Origin: Candidatus Kaiserbacteria bacterium RIFCSPLOWO2_01_FULL_45_25 | Lineage (GTDB): Bacteria; Patescibacteriota; Minisyncoccia; Phycocordibacterales; UBA918 | Reading direction: 5' to 3' | DNA: 42,687 nucleotides | NCBI GenBank assembly: GCA_001781415.1 | Contig: MFLT01000013.1 | Span: 1-42,687 of the forward strand | Shown here: piece by piece, positions 36,092-42,687 of the stretch | Position numbering within the stretch: the first letter of the stretch is position 1 | How the letters are laid out: each line of letters opens with the position of its first letter | Program-made: the position numbers and the translations under genes | The notes under the pieces: generated by a model | What the model was told of the DNA's origin: nothing | Seen by the model: only the letters and a program-made list of their open reading frames with translations | Databases searched by the model: none

Positions 36092-37039
36092 TTTTTTGCG
36101 GTTGGTGTGGAACTTCTTGTGGACTTCCCGCAAGTGAGCGTCCGTGACGTGGGTGTAGATTTGGGTCGTCCCGATATGGGCATGACCGAGCAGTGCCTGC
36201 ACCGAACGGAGGTCAGCACCGTTACTTAGGAGGTCAGTAGCAAAACTGTGGCGAATAACGTGAGGTGTCACTTTGCGAGTGATGCCAGCTTTGGTGGCGT
36301 AAAGCTTCAAAAGTCGCTGGACCGTGCGCGGCGTTACGCGAGCATCTTCACCGATATGCGCCTTGCGCCCATACCGGATGAAGAGAGCATCTTCCATATC
36401 TTTCCGACCAGCCAAATAATTTTTGATAGCGGTACGAGCATCATCAGACAGGAACACCACCCGAACTTTGTCTCCCTTACCTCGGACCGAAAACTCATCT
36501 CGAGACAGGTCGACACTGTCAATTGAAAGGGCACAGAGTTCAGAGATACGGAGGCCGGTAGAGAAGAGTAGCTCGAGAATGGCTCGATCACGCTTGCCTT
36601 CAATTGTACTTACCGAAGGTGCGCTCAGTAGCCGTTCCAGCTCAGCCGCTGAAATCAGATCAAGGGACCGCTCTGGCACTTTGGCTAATTCAATGCGTTC
36701 CGGAGAAAGTGAGCTCACACCCCGCTTACGCATATACTTAAGAAATGCCCGAAGGGCAATGAGGTAATAGTTTTGAGTACGACGTTTCATGGGTTCAACC
36801 CTACCGCCAACCTTAGTTCCGGCCTGGCGGTTTAGAAAGAGTCTGAATTCACGGACCTGTTCCTCAGTTACATCACTAGGGTTCTTGGCCTTAGAAAACT
36901 CGAAAAAACGGTTTAGGTAGCGGTCATAATTCTCAACCGTCTTTACGCTACGTCCCCTCTCGATTTCGAGATACTCTAAAAATTGTCGTTTCAGTTCCAT
37001 GAGAGTCATGCTATTAGTATACATCGTCCATCCCGACAC
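36089..37039 (-). CDS. xerD: Tyrosine recombinase (XerC/D-like)
   Basis: LELLFSTGLRISEL, TPHVIRHSFATDLLSNGADLRSVQALLGHAHIGTTQIYTHV; start uncertain. Confidence 0.92.
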   Translation of the reverse strand: MSGWTMYTNSMTLMELKRQFLEYLEIERGRSVKTVENYDRYLNRFFEFSKAKNPSDVTEEQVREFRLFLNRQAGTKVGGRVEPMKRRTQNYYLIALRAFLKYMRKRGVSSLSPERIELAKVPERSLDLISAAELERLLSAPSVSTIEGKRDRAILELLFSTGLRISELCALSIDSVDLSRDEFSVRGKGDKVRVVFLSDDARTAIKNYLAGRKDMEDALFIRYGRKAHIGEDARVTPRTVQRLLKLYATKAGITRKVTPHVIRHSFATDLLSNGADLRSVQALLGHAHIGTTQIYTHVTDAHLREVHKKFHTNRKK

Positions 37040-37188
37040 TGTTTTGACAAACTAGCAAACCAGCGGTCTAGCTTGCAAAATATAAAAATCTATGCTATAG
37101 TATATACAACCTTCGCGGTTATTACTGCGAGCTACCTGTAAAGCACTTCGGTGCGTATCTAATACAAGGGGCCGCTTCATACATATAT

Positions 37189-37455
37189 ATGTTAACAAAA
37201 CGAGTAAAAGAAAACGTCTTAAAGGACAACCGTCGTCACGACAGTGACACTGGTTCTCCAGAAGCACAAGTAGCACTCCTTACACGGCAGATTGAAGAAC
37301 TTTCGACTCACTTGCGCAAGCATAAGAAAGACTTTCACTCACGACGCGGTTTGCTCCAAATGGTGGCTGATAGACGAAAGCACCTTAAGTATCTCGAGAA
37401 GAAAGATGAGAAGTCATACAATGCTCTCATCAAGAAACTTGGTCTTAAGCGATAA
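37189..37455 (+). CDS. rpsO: 30S ribosomal protein S15
   Basis: DTGSPEAQVALLTRQIEELSTHLRKHKKDFHSRRGLLQMVADRRKHLKYL. Confidence 0.97.
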   Translation: MLTKRVKENVLKDNRRHDSDTGSPEAQVALLTRQIEELSTHLRKHKKDFHSRRGLLQMVADRRKHLKYLEKKDEKSYNALIKKLGLKR

Positions 37456-37456
37456 T

Positions 37457-37487
37457 AAAAATGCTCCTCTCTGGAGCATTTTTATTT
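37457..37487 (+). terminator. Terminator after rpsO
   Basis: AAAAATGCTCctctctGGAGCATTTTTATTT. Confidence 0.85.
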
Positions 37488-37553
37488 TTCACGGTATAGT
37501 TAGTTAAGCGACGGTTATTTTAAAAGTATTATTAGTTTTTATATTTATACAAT

Positions 37554-38126
37554 ATGAGTGTTATACGCCACCCCGAACAACGGGTCGCAATTTTGATAGA
37601 CACACAAAACCTCTACCATAGTGCGAAGAACTTATACAAATCAAAAGTGAACTTTGCGGCAGTGGTGAAAGCTGCGCTAGGGGAACGAAAACTTATTCGC
37701 GCCCTCTCTTACGTGGTAAACACAGAGAGTGGGGAAGAGAGTGCTTTCTTTGAAGCTCTTGAAAAAGTCGGCATCGAAATCAAAACTAAAGATCTACAGA
37801 TTTTTTATGGAGGAGCCAAGAAAGCTGACTGGGATGTTGGACTAGCAATTGATGCTATCAAGCTCGCCAACAAAGTCGACTCCATTGTGCTGGCCTCCGG
37901 CGATGGAGATTTTATTCCACTAGTGGAGTACGTCAAAAACCAAGGTTGCCAAGTTGAAGTCATCACCTTCGGTCGCTCTGCTTCAGGACGACTACGTGAA
38001 GTGGTAGATGACTTCATCGACATGGATGAAAACCCACATGAATTTTTGATTGGCTACAAGACCAGCAAGAAGAGACCCCAAACGCGAAAGCAACCGCAAC
38101 CAGGAAACAAAGACCACAAACATTAA
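37554..38126 (+). CDS. NYN-domain (LabA/DUF88-like) protein
   Basis: VAILIDTQNLYHSA; KKADWDVGLAIDAI; IVLASGDGDFIPLVEYVKNQG. Confidence 0.92.
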   Translation: MSVIRHPEQRVAILIDTQNLYHSAKNLYKSKVNFAAVVKAALGERKLIRALSYVVNTESGEESAFFEALEKVGIEIKTKDLQIFYGGAKKADWDVGLAIDAIKLANKVDSIVLASGDGDFIPLVEYVKNQGCQVEVITFGRSASGRLREVVDDFIDMDENPHEFLIGYKTSKKRPQTRKQPQPGNKDHKH

Positions 38127-38140
38127 TCCACAAAATGAAA

Positions 38141-38175
38141 TAGCCGCCGGGTACTTGTACCCGGCGGCTATTTTG
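38141..38175 (+). terminator. Terminator after NYN gene
   Basis: TAGCCGCCGGGTACttGTACCCGGCGGCTATTTTG. Confidence 0.8.
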
Positions 38176-38267
38176 TTATGCTCAGTGTATTAATAAGCGA
38201 GGGGGATGTGCAGGTAGATTTCAAAAAATTGAAATCTAAAACATGTCCCACTCATAGATGTTTACAC

Positions 38268-40394
38268 ATGCAAAGAAAAATCTACACCACTGAGTTCGGA
38301 GGAAAAACACTAACCGCAGAATTTAACGACCTTACTACTCACGCCAATGGTTCAGTGATGATTAAGTACGGAGAGACAGTTGTCTTGGTCACAGCGGTCA
38401 TGGGCAAAAGTGATAATGCTGGTCTACCGTACTTTCCACTTTCAGTTGAGTTTGAAGAAAAATTTTATGCGGCCGGAGAAATTTTGGGTAGTCGATTTAT
38501 GCGCCGCGAAGGGAAGCCGAGTGACGAAGCGGTACTTTCTGCTCGCATCGTCGACCGTACCATTCGTCCACTTTTTCCATCTCACCTCAAGATTGATGTA
38601 CAAGTAGTAGTGACCGTACTCGCTATCGGTGAAGATGATCCTGACATCCTCGGAGTGGTTGGTGCTTCTCTTGCCCTGGGGGTATCTGACATTCCATGGA
38701 ATGGACCGGTCGGTGTAGTTCGTTTGGCTCGCAATAAAGCGACTGGCGAAATTATCCAAAACCCGACTTACCTAGACCGAGTGGTGGGTGATTTGGATAT
38801 TGAAGTCTTAGCTTGTGGTAAAGATGGCAACATCAATATGATTGAAACTGCTGCCTACGAATGTACCGAAGATGACATCACTGCTCTTCTAACTTCAGCC
38901 ACCGGTATCCACGGCGAACTTGAGAAATTTCAAAAAACTATCATCGCCGAGATTGGTAAGCCAAAGCGAGTAATTACAGCACCAGAAACTCCTGCGGCCT
39001 TAACTGAATTTTTTGAGCAAAACTTTGCCGAAAAACTACGTACCACCTTATTTTCAAACCGAGCGGGAAAGGACCATATCTACGAACTAAAAAGTGAGTT
39101 TTTAACTGCCATCAGTTCGCTTGAAGAACCACTCGACGGCAAAGCAGCGAGTGCCCTATTTGAAGAAATGATTGACCACGAACTACACCGCGGCGCAGTT
39201 GAAGCCAATCTTCGCGCTGATGGACGAGAAATGGATGACGTTCGTGAACTCTACGCGCAGGCTGGGGGAGTGTCGCCAGTACTACACGGTTCGGGCATAT
39301 TTTATCGTGGCGGTACCCGCATCTTTTCAGCCCTTACCCTAGGTGGACCAGAAGCCGCTCAGATGATAGACACCATGGAAGAACGTGACGGCAAAAAGCA
39401 GTTTATGCACCACTACAACTTCCCACCATTTTCAGTAGGAGAGACCGGGCGAGTAGGTGGGTTTAATCGTCGCATGATTGGACATGGAGCTTTAGCTGAA
39501 AAAGCTCTGGTACCAGTTATTCCGCTAGCCGATAAATTCCCTTACACCATTAGACTTGTTTCTGAAACCATGTCTAGTAATGGCTCTAGTTCAATGGGTT
39601 CGGTTTGTGCTTCCACTATTGCCCTGATGGACGGAGGTGTGCCAATTACCCGACCAGTGGCAGGAATTGCGTCTGGGGTCATGATTAAAGGTGATAAATA
39701 CGCTCTCTTAACAGACATCCAAGGACCAGAGGATGAATTTGGAGATATGGACTTCAAGGTAGCAGGTACAACCGAAGGTGTGACCGCTATTCAAATGGAC
39801 GTAAAGGTAGATGGAATACCAGTTAAGGTATTGGGAGAAGCGCTCGAAAAAGCTCGCCTCGCTAGACTACAAATACTTTCAGTTATGACGGCTGAAATTG
39901 CCAACCCTCGTGCCACTATCTCTCCTCGCGCCCCGCAGATTATTTCACTACAAATCTTGCCTGAACAAATTGGTTTAGTGATTGGAGGAGGCGGCAAAAC
40001 CATCAATGGCATCAAGGCTGATACGGGAGTGGAAGAAATTGCCATTGAAGATGATGGACGAGTGTACATTACTGGCAAGAATGGCACTGCCGAAGCAGCA
40101 GCTGAAAGAATCAAAGCCCTGACTAAACGCTACTCAGTTGGAGACAGAGTAGACGCCATAATTACCAAGCTCGCTACCTTTGGTGCCTTCGCTAAACTAG
40201 ACACTTATAATGAAGGCTTAATTCATATTTCTGAAATAGCACCCTTCCGCATTGAGCAAGTAGAGGGAGTCCTCACTGTTGGAGAAACTGTGCCGGTAGT
40301 AGTCAGTAAAGTAGAGGATGGTAAAATTGGACTATCAATCAAACAAGCCGACCCTGAATTTGCCAGCAAACGCGGATTAGAAAAGCCAGAATAA
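38268..40394 (+). CDS. pnp: Polyribonucleotide nucleotidyltransferase
   Basis: Two RNase PH domains, KH (ILPEQIGLVIGGGGKTINGI) and S1 domain; start trimmed to MQRKIYTTEFGG. Confidence 0.96.
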   Translation: MQRKIYTTEFGGKTLTAEFNDLTTHANGSVMIKYGETVVLVTAVMGKSDNAGLPYFPLSVEFEEKFYAAGEILGSRFMRREGKPSDEAVLSARIVDRTIRPLFPSHLKIDVQVVVTVLAIGEDDPDILGVVGASLALGVSDIPWNGPVGVVRLARNKATGEIIQNPTYLDRVVGDLDIEVLACGKDGNINMIETAAYECTEDDITALLTSATGIHGELEKFQKTIIAEIGKPKRVITAPETPAALTEFFEQNFAEKLRTTLFSNRAGKDHIYELKSEFLTAISSLEEPLDGKAASALFEEMIDHELHRGAVEANLRADGREMDDVRELYAQAGGVSPVLHGSGIFYRGGTRIFSALTLGGPEAAQMIDTMEERDGKKQFMHHYNFPPFSVGETGRVGGFNRRMIGHGALAEKALVPVIPLADKFPYTIRLVSETMSSNGSSSMGSVCASTIALMDGGVPITRPVAGIASGVMIKGDKYALLTDIQGPEDEFGDMDFKVAGTTEGVTAIQMDVKVDGIPVKVLGEALEKARLARLQILSVMTAEIANPRATISPRAPQIISLQILPEQIGLVIGGGGKTINGIKADTGVEEIAIEDDGRVYITGKNGTAEAAAERIKALTKRYSVGDRVDAIITKLATFGAFAKLDTYNEGLIHISEIAPFRIEQVEGVLTVGETVPVVVSKVEDGKIGLSIKQADPEFASKRGLEKPE

Positions 40395-40444
40395 AGCCAC
40401 AGCGACCTCCCACAAAGCGGTGGTAGTGTGAGATACTAGTTGTA

Positions 40445-42073
40445 ATGGATAAGGAAACTAAAGCATCAGCCAAACTCGCCGCCATCCGTACCTACGCTAA
40501 AGATTTGGACGCTAAGCGCAGCCACAAAGGCAGCGCTCCCCAAAAATCAAGTGTAGCGGATGCAGTAAAACCAGAAGCCAAAGAGCCGGTTCGTGCTTCC
40601 GATACTCTTACCACTGAGGTAAGTAAAATTGTGGTACCCGCCACCAAACCTGCACCCAAAAAACCTCTGGCTGTACCAACTCTTAAGCCTATCGCTCCAA
40701 CCAAAAAAGACCCGACCATCATTATGGACAATGAGGATGCGGCGGCAGCAACCATAATCACTGACACCAAACACGAAAAGTTTAAGCTCATCCCCGCCAT
40801 CATAAAGTCGATTAGTGATTGGTACTTAGCCAAAAAGCAGGATTATAAAGCTAAGAAAATTCCTAAGTACACTGTCCCAGATACTACTCGTCGCAAGGGC
40901 ATCATTCAAAAAGCAACTTCAAAGACTGGTAAATTTGCCTCGTCTGATTTTAGTTCAATTCAAGAACGCATTTTGGAGCGTAAAGCCAGTGCCGCTGCCG
41001 CTAAAGCTTTAAAGGATAATCAGCCAGACCGTATCTGGACCGCTAATACCGAACCAGGCTTTGCCCTTTTAGCTGAGACTACTACGCAGCAGGTGAGTAA
41101 CGTACAGATGGTGGCTCGCAAAAGCTTCCGGGTGGTACCTGAAGAGACAGTCGTCGCTACGGAGAAACCAGCACCAGCACCCGAACCAGTGTCAGAGCCA
41201 GATAGTATGGACGATAATCGCTGGTCAGCTCCAGCTCGAGCTTCAGTCTCTGAAATTAATTTACCGGCAGTAGCCGTAGAAGATGAGATACCTGAGAGTT
41301 TGCCAGAGGTGATAGAGACACCTCCAGTAAAAACTGAAGAGGTGACTATGACAGAAACTCCAGAACCAGCAGTCACACCAGAAAAGTCAGTTCCTACAAA
41401 GACCAGTCGGTTTGATTTACTAAAAATCAACACCAACACCCTCACCTTATTTATTTCTGGAGTGGTAATAGTCCTGGTTGCTCTTGGTGCCGTTGGCTAC
41501 TTTAAATTCTATAAAGATTCATCAATTGTCTCAGATACTCCGATACCCGAAACACTGCTCGTCGATAACAAAATCAACACTCTTTCTCTCTACACCATTA
41601 CCGCTGATTCAATTACTGAAGCATTTAACACTCTACAAAATGAGCGTGGTACTACAGAGGGCGTATTTATGTACACCTCAACTATCGGTAGCACCGAGGT
41701 TGTGTCTCCGACCCAAATTATCTCTGCGCTTCCACTAAGATTAGCGCCAGACCTAACTCAAACCATTGCCGCGGTGCGGGTTGGTTATGTTAACCAATCA
41801 CCATACTTGCTTCTAAAAATTAAAGACGAGACCGCTGCCCATGGTGGCCTACTAATCTGGGAAAGTACCATGTACCAAGACCTCACATCGCTCTTATCTC
41901 TTGCACCAGAAGCTACTGACACCTTCCTTGATGCCAACATCAGCAACACCGACGTCCGGGTTCTTAAAAATATCAATGGCTCCGAGCGATTACTCTATGG
42001 CATCAAGAATGGTACTATTATAATTACCACTAACAGTGCGAGCTATGCTCAATTAACCACCCTTTTAAAATAA
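40445..42073 (+). CDS. Large hypothetical single-pass membrane protein
   Basis: Low-complexity Pro/Lys/Glu N-terminus, one TM (TLFISGVVIVLVALGAVGYFKFY), extracytoplasmic C-terminal domain. Confidence 0.75.
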   Translation: MDKETKASAKLAAIRTYAKDLDAKRSHKGSAPQKSSVADAVKPEAKEPVRASDTLTTEVSKIVVPATKPAPKKPLAVPTLKPIAPTKKDPTIIMDNEDAAAATIITDTKHEKFKLIPAIIKSISDWYLAKKQDYKAKKIPKYTVPDTTRRKGIIQKATSKTGKFASSDFSSIQERILERKASAAAAKALKDNQPDRIWTANTEPGFALLAETTTQQVSNVQMVARKSFRVVPEETVVATEKPAPAPEPVSEPDSMDDNRWSAPARASVSEINLPAVAVEDEIPESLPEVIETPPVKTEEVTMTETPEPAVTPEKSVPTKTSRFDLLKINTNTLTLFISGVVIVLVALGAVGYFKFYKDSSIVSDTPIPETLLVDNKINTLSLYTITADSITEAFNTLQNERGTTEGVFMYTSTIGSTEVVSPTQIISALPLRLAPDLTQTIAAVRVGYVNQSPYLLLKIKDETAAHGGLLIWESTMYQDLTSLLSLAPEATDTFLDANISNTDVRVLKNINGSERLLYGIKNGTIIITTNSASYAQLTTLLK

Positions 42074-42080
42074 ATTCTTT

Positions 42081-42458
42081 ATGTCCGACCTTACTTTCTA
42101 CAAGACAAAATTAGAAGAGATGTTAGTCGCTGTCACAGCTGAACTACAAACTATTGGCACCTATGATGAGACGACTGATAATTGGGAAGCAATTCCTGAT
42201 GAAGAAGACATAGCTGTTGACGCTGATGAGAACACCAACGCAGACTCTGTTGAAGACTGGAACGAACGACGTGCTACTCTATCTGATCTTGAACGAGATT
42301 ACCGCAACATCAAACGAGCCTTGGCCAAAATTGAGACTGGCACCTATGGTGTTTGTGAAGTTTCTGGTGAACCAATTGAGGAGAAGCGACTACAATTTAA
42401 GCCAGATGCCCGAACTTGTATGGCCCACATGGATACAGAAGCACAGCTGCCAATATAA
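42081..42458 (+). CDS. DksA/TraR-like protein with altered zinc finger
   Basis: IETGTYGVCEVSGEPIEEKRLQFKPDARTCMAHM. Confidence 0.85.
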   Translation: MSDLTFYKTKLEEMLVAVTAELQTIGTYDETTDNWEAIPDEEDIAVDADENTNADSVEDWNERRATLSDLERDYRNIKRALAKIETGTYGVCEVSGEPIEEKRLQFKPDARTCMAHMDTEAQLPI

Positions 42459-42465
42459 ATAACTC

Positions 42466-42687
42466 ATGTCGCTAGCGCTTGTTCATACTGTAGAGCCGCA
42501 TGTACTTTCCGGAACTATTATCCGGATTGAAGCAGACCTCTCACGAGGTCTGCATTCGTTTTCAATTGTTGGACTCGCTGGTAAAGCCATTGAAGAATCA
42601 AAAGACCGCATCAGTAGCGCCATCAAACACTCTGGCTTTGAATCACCAAAAAGCAAAAATCAAAAGATTACCATCTCACTATCACCA
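42466..42687 (+). CDS. comM: YifB/ComM Mg-chelatase-like protein, truncated by window end
   Basis: Translated start MSLALVHTVEPHVLSGTIIRIEADLSRGLHSFSIVGLAGKAIEESKDRISSAIKHSGFESP. Confidence 0.88.
   Translation, partial: MSLALVHTVEPHVLSGTIIRIEADLSRGLHSFSIVGLAGKAIEESKDRISSAIKHSGFESPKSKNQKITISLSP

Noticed and set aside
36089-37039. Xer-like recombinase as evidence for an integron or integrative element
   Set aside because: It sits among housekeeping genes with no att sites or cargo visible, and fits a chromosomal Xer recombinase; a dif site was not recognised.

Overview
This 42.7 kb window looks like a bacterial chromosome segment, probably from a Patescibacteria/CPR-type genome. That taxonomic guess is inference from small compact genes, many short hypothetical proteins and the overall gene set. 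Core genes: trigger factor, ClpP, RNase Y, HU, CCA-adding enzyme, ExoIII, CspA, S15, PNPase, CorA, a Xer recombinase, an ECF sigma factor and a partial YifB/ComM. Four tRNAs are readable: Gly-TCC, Pro-TGG, Gly-GCC and Arg-TCG. Main highlights: (1) an AT-rich accessory island (~9.0-13.3 kb) with an overlapping operon of a class III nucleotidyl cyclase plus a PycTM-like membrane effector, i.e. a probable Pycsar-type anti-phage system, with an extra overlapping upstream gene and neighbouring SEC-C and DUF4145-like genes; (2) ten parS-like 16-mers in ~550 bp around yraN beside DnaA-box-like motifs, a candidate centromere/origin region; (3) a TrpR/YerC-like regulator framed by three long palindromes that share a core but have different, still self-complementary arms; (4) tRNA-Gly genes whose 3' trailer hairpins contain the complement of their own acceptor strand; (5) ORF-poor, hairpin-dense intergenic regions (22.8-23.0, 24.95-25.17, 27.13-28.16 kb) that may encode unknown structured RNAs; (6) a tandem M14 peptidase pair in which one copy has lost the expected catalytic residues. 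All calls come from reading the sequence and the supplied ORFs; no database search was run.
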